DNA from: Akkermansiaceae bacterium
GTDB lineage: Bacteria; Verrucomicrobiota; Verrucomicrobiia; Verrucomicrobiales; Akkermansiaceae
Reading direction: 5' to 3'
DNA length: 17,745 nucleotides
Assembly: GCA_023300205.1 (NCBI GenBank)
Contig: JALZVD010000065.1
Location: 1 to 17,745 of the forward strand
Positions 6,383 to 13,421 of the stretch are shown in pieces. A model generated the notes under the pieces. It searched no databases, was not told the origin of the DNA, and saw only the letters and a program-made list of their open reading frames with translations. A program made the translations under genes and the position numbers. Each line of letters starts with the position of its first letter. Position 1 is the first letter of the stretch.

Positions 6383-6959
6383 ACTTAAAGATTTCAATAA
6401 CATACTAAAGTCACAATTAGATGACGTTGCTAACGAGATTAAATCATCTAGATTTATGCGACAATTAGGCGAACAGATACTAAGTGACGTAGTCACTAGA
6501 GTTAGACTAGGATACGGGGTATCTAGAGATGGAGCAGGTAAGTCTAAATTCAAGTCATTATCTAAGTCGTATATTCAACAAAGACGAAATAAACTAGGAT
6601 TCTTCACTAGACCAGATGGAACAGTCGTTCCTATTAGCACCGATAGCGGTAAGGTATCTGCCAATCAACTCAAGAAGAATAGAACATATCTCAAGAGAAA
6701 CTCAATAAAATTAGCATCTAGCACCTCCCCAGCTAAGTCTAACCTGACTCAAACTGGCGAAATGATTAGATCTATGAAGGTTAACGTTAAGACGGGGAAG
6801 ATTAAGATAGTCCTGGGAACAGCAGAAAATAAGAAAAAAGCTGAATATGTATCCAAAGTTAGACCATTTATGCACCTATCTAGGCAGGAGCTAAAAAGAG
6901 CTAGATTACTAGTTCAGTCTAGATTGAGGATAATTCTTAAGAGTAAGATAAACTTTTAA
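6375..6959 (+). CDS. Virion morphogenesis protein, HK97 gp10-like (second copy)
   Basis: A 194-residue basic protein starting 8 nt inside the previous gene. It has RxRLGYGV (about 39-46), KSLSKSYIQQR (about 56-66), NLTQTGEMI at about 123-131, and near the end VRPFMHLSRQEL. The LSxSY, LTQTG(D/E)M and closing (P)F(M/L)xxSxxxL elements occur in the same order in the preceding protein, which supports common descent. This family usually bridges the portal ring and the tail as a neck or tail-completion component. Two different copies side by side may have separate duties. It ends exactly at a TAATATGAT element. Confidence 0.65.
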   Translation: MAKLKDFNNILKSQLDDVANEIKSSRFMRQLGEQILSDVVTRVRLGYGVSRDGAGKSKFKSLSKSYIQQRRNKLGFFTRPDGTVVPISTDSGKVSANQLKKNRTYLKRNSIKLASSTSPAKSNLTQTGEMIRSMKVNVKTGKIKIVLGTAENKKKAEYVSKVRPFMHLSRQELKRARLLVQSRLRIILKSKINF

Positions 6960-6979
6960 TATGATTATATATACGGAGA
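6957..6979 (+). promoter_or_regulatory. T7-promoter-like element upstream of scaffold and capsid genes
   Basis: This is the best copy of the element. TAATATGAT is followed by TATA, TATA and CGGAGA. Against the T7 site from -17 to +6, 17 of 23 bases match, including TAATA, GA, T at -8, TATA at -4 to -1 and GGAGA at +2 to +6. Its first three bases are the stop codon of the upstream gene. The predicted +1 is 6974, and a stem-loop starts at 6976. The GGAGA part could be chance, since purine-rich leaders are common. Confidence 0.55.
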
Positions 6980-6994
6980 TCTGTGGTCTCTTTT
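6976..6994 (+). terminator. Stem-loop at the presumed 5' end of the scaffold-capsid transcript, or weak terminator
   Basis: GAGATC pairs with GGTCTC (one G-U) around a TGT loop, followed by TTTT. By itself this looks like a short Rho-independent terminator for the preceding genes. It also lies 2 nt after the predicted start at 6974, so it could instead be a 5'-terminal hairpin that stabilises the scaffold-capsid mRNA. The sequence alone does not separate these readings. A 6-bp stem is weak for termination. Confidence 0.45.
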
Positions 6995-7020
6995 AACCTT
7001 TAATCCCTGTGGGAGGAATT

Positions 7021-7689
7021 ATGTCTGAAAATGCGAACAATGAAACTTTAAATGAGTCAGTGACGAATGAGAAGAAAGATTTAACACTAGAGCAAAAAGT
7101 TGAAAACTTTAAGCTTGAAACTAAGGGTGAAGACTCTGCTTCTGAAGCTGAACTTGAGAAAGTTCTAAAGAAGAAGAACGAATTACTTAACGAGAAGAAG
7201 AAGGCACAGATGCAAAACAAACAATTAATGGACGAATTGACTAATTTGCGAACTGCTATGGCTAGACAGGAACAAGAAAAGCTTGAACAAAATCAAGAGT
7301 ATAAAACCCTTTGGGAGCGTACTGCTGATGAGTTAAAGAAGGAAAAGGAAGACCGATTAAGTCTAGAAAGAAATATCGTTAAGAATCAGAAGAGAAAATC
7401 ATTTGATAGAGAGTTAGGTAAATCATTAAGCAAAGAAAGATATTACGACTTTGTAAACTTTGATGACATCATCGTAGAAGCTGACGGAACAGTTAACAGT
7501 GATTCAGTTAGGTATGCAGTTAATTTATTTAGAGAGAACTATAGGGAATTAGTTCCTCAAACTAACGCACCTAGGGTAGGAAGTGAAGCACCTAGTAATA
7601 CAGGAGTTATTAAAACTACAAGAGGCGTAAACGAGTTAAACAGAGCAGACCGCTCAAATTTAAAAAGAAGACTATTAACAAAATCTTAA
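7021..7689 (+). CDS. Capsid scaffolding protein
   Basis: A 222-residue highly charged protein directly before the capsid gene. A long coiled coil runs from about residue 44 to 125 (AELEKVLKKKNELLNEKKK, and QEQEKLEQNQEYK). A short ordered region follows (YYDFVNFDDIIVEADG), then a basic C-terminal tail ending SNLKRRLLTKS. That layout is usual for scaffolds that shape the prohead and bind the coat through a basic C-terminal helix. The frame also opens from a GTG at 7009, but GGGAGG at 7011-7016 is the ribosome site for the ATG at 7021. Absence of protease motifs suggests scaffold loss without self-cleavage, though another protease cannot be excluded. Confidence 0.85.
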   Translation: MSENANNETLNESVTNEKKDLTLEQKVENFKLETKGEDSASEAELEKVLKKKNELLNEKKKAQMQNKQLMDELTNLRTAMARQEQEKLEQNQEYKTLWERTADELKKEKEDRLSLERNIVKNQKRKSFDRELGKSLSKERYYDFVNFDDIIVEADGTVNSDSVRYAVNLFRENYRELVPQTNAPRVGSEAPSNTGVIKTTRGVNELNRADRSNLKRRLLTKS

Positions 7690-7707
7690 AACCATAAGGA
7701 GAATAAA

Positions 7708-8577
7708 ATGGCATTAGATTCAGCTGGAGTTTCGGACATTTCAATGGAAGAAATCCTATTTAACGACGTTCAAGAGTACCTAGTAGAAGAGGCAGTGATC
7801 ATTGGTACAATCACTAATTTAACAAACAGAGTAAAGAAAGGAATGAAGTCAATCAAAGTTCCTAGATTTTCTGGTCTTACAGTTTCGGCTGTTAAGCAAG
7901 ACGGTACTTGTGCTGTTGCTGGCGGAATGACTGCTGATCAAGATACTCTAAATCTTAACATTTTCAATGAAGTTCCTGAGTACATCTATGAGTGTGCTGA
8001 CCTTGAAAGTGCTGTAGATCTTAAGCAACAATTTCTTGATGCAGCTCCTAGAGTTCTTGCTAATCAAATTGAAGCTGACATTTACGCTGAGCTTAAAGGT
8101 GGAGTTTCTGCTGCTACTCCAGATCATATCATTCAGATGAATGAAGCAGATCTTAACGGTACAGCTAACAGTGCACCTTCTCTTAAAGATATCCAGAATG
8201 CTGGTCTTCTTTTAGACAAGAAAAAAGTTCCTAAGACTGACAGATACCTTTTAGTATCTCCAGATGTTAGAGTTCACCTTCTTTGTAAAGCTGAAATCCA
8301 AGACGCTTCTAAGTCTGGTTCAAACAACGCTTTAGTAAACGGAGAATTCGCAAGACTTTTCGGTTTCACAATGATCGAAAGCTGTAACGTTCCTGCTGAT
8401 GAGACTATTGCTTATCACAGAACTGCAGTTGCTTTTGCTATGCATAATCAAGTTGAGTTCATCGAAGAGCAAGACAGAGCATGTGGAAGAGAGTTCATTT
8501 CTGTAAGAACTAAGTACGGTGTTAAGCACTTAGACGCTGGTTGTAGAGCAGTTCTTTTAAATTCTACTGGAGCTTAA
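7708..8577 (+). CDS. Major capsid protein
   Basis: A 289-residue coat protein, presumably with the HK97 fold, that would build the icosahedral head. Support is position after the scaffold, size, and typical segments: SGLTVSAVKQDG, the helix DAAPRVLANQIEADIYAEL (the spine-like region), KKKVPKTDRYLLVSPDVR, and ARLFGFTMIES with the closing RTAVAFAMHNQVEFIEEQ. The Shine-Dalgarno AAGGAG at about 7695-7700 is strong, and the codons shift towards CTT for leucine and GCT for alanine, unlike neighbouring genes, which fits very high expression. A strong terminator follows the stop. No N-terminal delta domain is evident, consistent with the separate scaffold. Confidence 0.9.
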   Translation: MALDSAGVSDISMEEILFNDVQEYLVEEAVIIGTITNLTNRVKKGMKSIKVPRFSGLTVSAVKQDGTCAVAGGMTADQDTLNLNIFNEVPEYIYECADLESAVDLKQQFLDAAPRVLANQIEADIYAELKGGVSAATPDHIIQMNEADLNGTANSAPSLKDIQNAGLLLDKKKVPKTDRYLLVSPDVRVHLLCKAEIQDASKSGSNNALVNGEFARLFGFTMIESCNVPADETIAYHRTAVAFAMHNQVEFIEEQDRACGREFISVRTKYGVKHLDAGCRAVLLNSTGA

Positions 8578-8602
8578 TTTTAAGTTCAAATTTCACTAAT
8601 AT

Positions 8603-8631
8603 GGGAGGGGCAATTCGCCTCTCTCTTTTTT
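8603..8631 (+). terminator. Rho-independent terminator after the capsid gene
   Basis: GGGAGGGGC pairs with GCCTCTCTC (9 pairs, two of them G-U) around an AATTC loop, followed by six T. It begins 25 nt after the capsid stop codon and is the clearest terminator in the window. It would isolate the scaffold-capsid unit, with limited read-through to the following genes. Confidence 0.88.
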
Positions 8632-8647
8632 GCCTTAAGGAGAATAA

Positions 8648-8866
8648 ATGGCGCAAAATGGAAACATTCAAGCAAATAAATTTGTTTCTCCAAAGTTCCT
8701 AAAGGCTAAGACTCCCGAGAAATTAGAAGAGATGATGTTAACAAATAACATCAGAGACAATAAAGTCTATAACTATAGTATTATGGTTAAAGGTCAATTC
8801 TTCTATGCCTGGTATGATTATGATCATAAAGGTAAAGTTAGACTTAAAATAAGAGGCGAGAAATAA
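8648..8866 (+). CDS. Small hypothetical virion-module protein
   Basis: A 72-residue basic protein with an AAGGAG site at 8637-8642. It has the segments SPKFLKAKTPEKLEEMMLTNN and VKGQFFYAWYDYDHKGKVRL, which read as a helix and then an antiparallel beta sheet rich in aromatic residues. It is the first gene beyond the capsid terminator and is joined by TAATG-type overlap to the next gene. It may be a small capsid-associated protein. I do not recognise a named family. Confidence 0.65.
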   Translation: MAQNGNIQANKFVSPKFLKAKTPEKLEEMMLTNNIRDNKVYNYSIMVKGQFFYAWYDYDHKGKVRLKIRGEK

Positions 8867-9558
8867 TGCCTATACCAAGAAATCCAATATCATGCAATAC
8901 CATAGATAATGAAGGTAACAAGTTTACAGTCAACTCTAAAGGTTATGTTGCGATAAGAACTGTTACAGAGTTATGCGGCGATGCTGCAGGATTCTGGAAC
9001 ATATTTAAAGATAAATTGTCTTGTTTACCTTACGATTCTGTTTTAGAAGAAGTAAGAGACAATTACAGATATATATTCCTGATAGATAGTAATACTAATA
9101 CGGCAGTAGGTGGGTTCAAGATAACTAATACCTCGCCATATACAGGAGGTCTGATACAGTTAGGTACTGATATTACTACAAACCTAACTACTAACACTGT
9201 GGAAATAATAGAAGATTCTAGCGAAGTGTTGTTTGGTGGTAACGGAGTTTTACTATCTCCGAGCTTTAATACTAAACCTGAAGTAATTGACTGCATACAA
9301 ACGTATACAGTTCGCAATATAGACATAACACAACTAAACACTATCTCAAGTTTTACAATTTCGAATGATGTTAAGAAATTTACTTTGAGACATAGAGATG
9401 GTGGGAAAATAGAATTCTCCTATGAAGCCACATTGACTGAGTATTTTACAATACGAAAAGGTATGAATTTCGGGGAAACCGATCTGTGCCTGACATCACA
9501 AACTGTCTATTTTCGTTCAAACAAATTGGGCGTTATAGAATTAATAGAATGGCTTTAA
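8866..9558 (+). CDS. Putative virion structural protein, beta-rich
   Basis: A 230-residue protein with almost no charged helices and many short strands rich in Thr, Asn and Ser, such as ITTNLTTNTVEIIEDSSEV and VRNIDITQLNTISSFTISN. It contains six cysteines. No catalytic motif is visible. Composition and location, among fiber-like genes between capsid and neck, suggest a capsid decoration protein or a fiber attachment part. Overlap with the gene before is TAATG. Function inferred from context only. Confidence 0.6.
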   Translation: MPIPRNPISCNTIDNEGNKFTVNSKGYVAIRTVTELCGDAAGFWNIFKDKLSCLPYDSVLEEVRDNYRYIFLIDSNTNTAVGGFKITNTSPYTGGLIQLGTDITTNLTTNTVEIIEDSSEVLFGGNGVLLSPSFNTKPEVIDCIQTYTVRNIDITQLNTISSFTISNDVKKFTLRHRDGGKIEFSYEATLTEYFTIRKGMNFGETDLCLTSQTVYFRSNKLGVIELIEWL

Positions 9559-9573
9559 CATAAAGGAGATTAC

Positions 9574-10392
9574 ATGTTAGCAAAAGAACAATTAATTTTT
9601 GATCCAACTGGTGCAAACACTGATGAGTGTGACACAGTAGGTTCTTACTTACTAGGTGCTGGTGGTAGTGTTGTAACTACTACAGATTTAGGTGGTGGAG
9701 TAGAAGCTCTAGACGTAAACGTAGCTGGTGGAACTCTTAGCGTAGACTTAGATTTCGCTACAGATCAGGTAGATGTTACAGGATCTACAGTAGGGTTAGA
9801 TGCTACTGCATTAGCTGCATTAGAGAATATTACTATTGATGGCGGAGTTATAGCACTTGATGCTGCAACACTAGCTGCATTAGAAAACATCACAATAGAT
9901 GGTGGACAAGTTGAACTAGGTGCTGCTTCTTTAGCTGCTCTTGAGAACATCACTATCGACGCTGGTACTATTACTCTAGATGCTGCTACGTTACTAGCAT
10001 TGGAGAGTACTACTTCAATAATCGAAGACGCTAACGGAGATGCACTAGATATTAATGCTGATGGTAGTATTAACGTAAATCTTGCTGGTGGTGGTAAACT
10101 AGATGTAGTTGCTACTAACAATCAATGTGCTCATGGTGCTGTAGCTATCACTGATATTGCTGCTCCACTAGTAACTACTGCATTAACTGGTAGAACTAGA
10201 ATCCATATTCAAAACCGTGGTGCAAGAGGTATCTATATAGGATGTGACAATACTGTTACAACTACTGACGGAACGTTTATCCCTAAGGGAGCTAGTGCTT
10301 CTTTTGACTTCTCTGATGCTGTGAATCTTCACGCTATCACTGATACAGGTGGGAATGCTGACGTAAGAATTATAGAATTCGCTTGCGTTTAA
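9574..10392 (+). CDS. Tandem-repeat virion protein, likely fiber or decoration protein
   Basis: A 272-residue protein in three parts. Residues 1-70 are Gly/Thr/Val/Asp-rich. Residues 71-150 are four tandem 20-residue repeats around the motif (A/S)LAALENITID. Residues of about 180-272 form a beta-sandwich-like C-terminal domain (GRTRIHIQNRGARGIYIGC ... VRIIEFACV). AAAGGAG at about 9561-9567 is the ribosome site. Repeats of this kind recur in phage fiber and head-associated proteins as I recall them, where they may build an extended trimeric rod carrying a globular tip. Repeat number variation could change rod length. An enzymatic role is unlikely, as no catalytic pattern is visible. Confidence 0.65.
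   Translation: MLAKEQLIFDPTGANTDECDTVGSYLLGAGGSVVTTTDLGGGVEALDVNVAGGTLSVDLDFATDQVDVTGSTVGLDATALAALENITIDGGVIALDAATLAALENITIDGGQVELGAASLAALENITIDAGTITLDAATLLALESTTSIIEDANGDALDINADGSINVNLAGGGKLDVVATNNQCAHGAVAITDIAAPLVTTALTGRTRIHIQNRGARGIYIGCDNTVTTTDGTFIPKGASASFDFSDAVNLHAITDTGGNADVRIIEFACV
9784..10023 (+). repeat. Four 60-bp in-frame tandem repeats (20 residues each)
   Basis: Four consecutive 60-bp units encode residues 71-90, 91-110, 111-130 and 131-150 of the protein at 9574. The first three share LAALENITID nearly exactly, and the fourth is diverged (LALESTTSII). Synonymous differences between units are plentiful, so the protein repeat is old or under selection at the protein level. Confidence 0.9.
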
Positions 10393-10412
10393 TATGATTA
10401 ACTAATTAAAGG
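10390..10412 (+). promoter_or_regulatory. T7-promoter-like element upstream of the fiber genes
   Basis: TAATATGAT followed by TAAC, TAAT and TAAAGG. The 9-mer is exact. The ACTA stretch matches the T7 site around -6 to -3, but the last two bases of the TATA block are changed. The first three bases are the stop codon of the preceding gene. The start codon of the next gene is at 10420, so a transcript starting near 10407 would have a 13-nt leader. No -35 is seen. Confidence 0.4.
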
Positions 10413-10419
10413 GGATACA

Positions 10420-10572
10420 ATGACTGAGTTAGAAAAAGTTGAATATTTATTAAAAATGCTGAATGATCAAACATTCGACATGGATATTAAAGATGCGTTC
10501 AAATTGACTCAGTCGTATTCCTGGTTATTTAGCATCGCTGCTAAGTTGAAACAAGTAGAAGAGAGTAAATAA
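10420..10572 (+). CDS. Small helical protein preceding the fiber gene
   Basis: A 50-residue ORF starting after AAAGGGG (10408-10414). The sequence is helical and amphipathic (ELEKVEYLLKMLNDQ, and WLFSIAAKLKQVEESK). Its stop overlaps the fiber start by TAATG at 10570-10574, so the two are probably coupled. Small helical proteins next to fibers can be assembly chaperones or minor virion parts. That is a suggestion from position only. Confidence 0.6.
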   Translation: MTELEKVEYLLKMLNDQTFDMDIKDAFKLTQSYSWLFSIAAKLKQVEESK

Positions 10573-13397
10573 TGATACAAGATGATAATCCACAAATTAA
10601 AGTAAAAACTGTAGATTACATTGATCGACAGGTAGATAATTCCATAGTTTGTTTTATACGTAATTATGTATATGACGAATGTGGAGACTATGAGAGATTC
10701 TTCGACATCAATCTAGATGGAACTCCATACATAGTTACTGGAACAATCGAGAAGGCAGATTCTGGTAATATAACTAACAACATATTAGACGTTACTGCAT
10801 TGGAAACTATCACACAAATAGTAGACAATAATGACGGGACTTTCACATATACTAACGAATCGGGAACTCCAGTAACAGTAACTGCTGGAGCGCAATCAAT
10901 TATCACTAATACCGTAACTGGTAACAGGATAGCGACGCATGATGATGGGACTTCAAATACAATAGATATAAATGAAACAATAACTAGCTTGACAATAGTT
11001 GGTAATATATTAAACTTCACTGATGAATCGGGAACAGTTACTCCAATCGATCTGTCAGTATACATAGATGACACAAATTTAGCAAGACTTGTTGCAGGAA
11101 GTGTAGACGCTGCAGGAATAGCGACGTTTACTAGGGACGATACTACAACTTTTACTGTAGACTTTAGCACCTTGTTTGATGATACAAATTTAGCTAGGAT
11201 TACTTCGGGTTCTGTAGTAGGAACTAACTTAGTTTTAAATAGAGATGACACTACGTCAATAACGATAGATATCAACTCATTAATAAACCACACACATTTA
11301 ATTGCAGATATACTAGACGCTTCGACAGTAGCTGCAACAAACGATTATAATGATTTAGATAACTTACCTACTATCCCAACCGCAGCGGTTGACTCTGTTA
11401 ACGGTCTAACTGGAGTGGTGGTTCTAACTCCTACAGACTTAGGGTTAGGAAATGTAGACAATACAAGCGATGCTAATAAGCCAGTATCGATAGCTCAACA
11501 AACTGAGATTGATACTAAGGCGGATATAAATCATACGCATTTAGAAGCCGACATAACAGACTTAGATAAGTACACACAAGCAGAAATAGATGCTCAACAA
11601 TTATTACAAGACAATAGATTAGATGCTCTAGAGAATGGAACATGTGAAGTTGTTGTTATAAGTAGAGCAGCACTTATTCTACAAAGAAATGCAGGAACTT
11701 TGAATACATGCGCAACATATAAGGTTGCAGTTACACAAGTCACTGGAACGGGTAGTGTATATATTAGAGCATTAGACGTTGATGTTTTAGACTCTAATAT
11801 TAGTTGGGAAGAAGCCACACTAACTAACGGTACAGCGTGGGCGGCATATTACGATATTGATGCTAACGAGTTCAGTATGTTGCACGATCCAGTATTAAAT
11901 AATACTGTATACGGAGAAGCTGCCATAGCTGCATTTCCTTGGGGTAACACTAGTTTAAATGATAACTATATAAATACTGCGACATTCAATTACACTGCAG
12001 GTATTTTCAATAACAATAGAATAGAGTCACTAGCAGTTGTTAATGTTAACGGCGGTAATGTATTGAGAAATACTTTCGAAGGATTAAGTTTAACCACAAT
12101 CAATTCTGGAGATTTTAAAAATAACAAAATCCAAGGAGACGCAACAGTAACTTCTGATTCCACACTAGATGTCGATTATAACGACTTTAGAAACTTCTCA
12201 ACAACAACTATTTCTGGTGCTTCTAATGTAGATTATAATGACTTTAGAACTGGAGCAGATACAATAATCACTGACGGAACTGTATCATATGGTATAGTAG
12301 GAGCGAATAGTAATTATACTCACAATGGAGGAATTCATTCAGAGTTCGTTGTGGACGGAGATTGTAATGTCACCATGTCATCTGGAAATAACTTTGAAAA
12401 CTATTTCGGTCAATCAGCTACTTTCACTCAAGTAGGTACGGGATTTGTTAGATACAGTTCTTTTACAGGCAATTTAGCATGGGTTAATGGGGATGTCGAT
12501 CTATCTAGCGTCACATCGCACTTAGGAAATATCAATACTACTGGATCTACTGGAACTATATCGAATACTTCTTTTGATAGACCATCAGCTGCTGGATTAC
12601 AAAATATCCCAGACTTAACTATATCTAATTCGTCTTTCGATAGTTTATCAACATTAATATGTACCGATGCCGATTTGATCGATATTACAGATTTTTCTAT
12701 GTCTTCCGAATCTAGAGTTTTAGTATCTGCTGGAACAAGACTAGTATCGACTAGAACTAACTTAGACTCTTACGGATACATACAAGTATTACAAGGATCT
12801 TTAAGTGCGAATCAATGTAGCATAACTTCAGCTGGTTACCTACAACAAAATTCTACTGGATCAAATACGGTATTTAGAACTACAGTTTCAGATTTAAGTT
12901 TTATAAGATTTAGAGATACTGCCACGGGAAACAGAGTATATTACACAGCTTGTACTGGAGGTTCATACTGTGATATATACGGAACTAGTTCCAATAATTA
13001 TATATACTATTCCCAAACTTTAGGTAGAGGTCAAATATTAATAAACAATTCTACTGCAGGAAGAATATACTATTGTACAGCAGACTCTTTAGGTAAAATC
13101 ACCTCTACTAGTAATGCGTCATCCCATTTAATATATCAAAGTAACGCTTCATCAAATGGAACACTCAGTATGATAAACAGTGGAGGATCTAGAATTTTCT
13201 CTTGCGATGCGAATTCCCAAGCCATACTAAGGTTGCAAAACTCTAGTGGAAATTTATACTATAGTTCAGTAACTGCATACTACTATTTATATGTAACGTT
13301 AACTGCAGCAGTTACTAGAAGTGCTTTACACGCATACGGAAGAAGAACTTATACGGTAACAGATCCACCAAATGGAACATTTACTCAAAACTTTTAA
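10572..13397 (+). CDS. Long fiber protein with beta-helix-like C-terminal part
   Basis: A 941-residue fiber. Residues 1-65 may be the attachment part. Residues 80-240 hold beta-rich repeats, among them DDTNLAR at 166-172 and 203-209 (37 residues apart), each followed by RDDTT and a Thr/Asp-rich strand. HTHL at 240-243 and 321-324, each before ADI, are HxH motifs like those that bind iron in T4 gp37, and are a candidate trimer metal site. GLGNVDNTSDANKP (291-304) is a motif common in tail fibers. From about 465 to 920 the sequence has irregular short Asn/Ser/Thr/Tyr-rich turns, for example VDYNDFR twice at a 19-residue step, the look of a right-handed parallel beta-helix. Its place between capsid and neck genes suggests a head fiber. 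A tail fiber is the alternative. Confidence 0.75.
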   Translation: MIQDDNPQIKVKTVDYIDRQVDNSIVCFIRNYVYDECGDYERFFDINLDGTPYIVTGTIEKADSGNITNNILDVTALETITQIVDNNDGTFTYTNESGTPVTVTAGAQSIITNTVTGNRIATHDDGTSNTIDINETITSLTIVGNILNFTDESGTVTPIDLSVYIDDTNLARLVAGSVDAAGIATFTRDDTTTFTVDFSTLFDDTNLARITSGSVVGTNLVLNRDDTTSITIDINSLINHTHLIADILDASTVAATNDYNDLDNLPTIPTAAVDSVNGLTGVVVLTPTDLGLGNVDNTSDANKPVSIAQQTEIDTKADINHTHLEADITDLDKYTQAEIDAQQLLQDNRLDALENGTCEVVVISRAALILQRNAGTLNTCATYKVAVTQVTGTGSVYIRALDVDVLDSNISWEEATLTNGTAWAAYYDIDANEFSMLHDPVLNNTVYGEAAIAAFPWGNTSLNDNYINTATFNYTAGIFNNNRIESLAVVNVNGGNVLRNTFEGLSLTTINSGDFKNNKIQGDATVTSDSTLDVDYNDFRNFSTTTISGASNVDYNDFRTGADTIITDGTVSYGIVGANSNYTHNGGIHSEFVVDGDCNVTMSSGNNFENYFGQSATFTQVGTGFVRYSSFTGNLAWVNGDVDLSSVTSHLGNINTTGSTGTISNTSFDRPSAAGLQNIPDLTISNSSFDSLSTLICTDADLIDITDFSMSSESRVLVSAGTRLVSTRTNLDSYGYIQVLQGSLSANQCSITSAGYLQQNSTGSNTVFRTTVSDLSFIRFRDTATGNRVYYTACTGGSYCDIYGTSSNNYIYYSQTLGRGQILINNSTAGRIYYCTADSLGKITSTSNASSHLIYQSNASSNGTLSMINSGGSRIFSCDANSQAILRLQNSSGNLYYSSVTAYYYLYVTLTAAVTRSALHAYGRRTYTVTDPPNGTFTQNF

Positions 13398-13398
13398 G

Positions 13399-13421
13399 GA
13401 ATATGATGATATACTGGATAA
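13399..13421 (+). promoter_or_regulatory. Possible variant of the TAATATGAT element at a gene start
   Basis: GAATATGAT, then GATA and TACTGGA, overlaps the start codon of the next gene. It shares AATATGAT with the other copies, but the first base and the TATA placement differ. Since it is partly coding (the MMIYW start) its match is less telling. Listed as a weak candidate. Confidence 0.25.

Noticed and set aside
9784..10023. CRISPR-like direct repeat array
   Set aside because: The units are contiguous without spacers, are in frame and encode a protein repeat.
11385..11399. Hairpin CAACCG-CAG-CGGTTG inside the fiber gene
   Set aside because: Six base pairs, no T-tract, and embedded in a coding region with a common fiber motif nearby. 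Read as chance.
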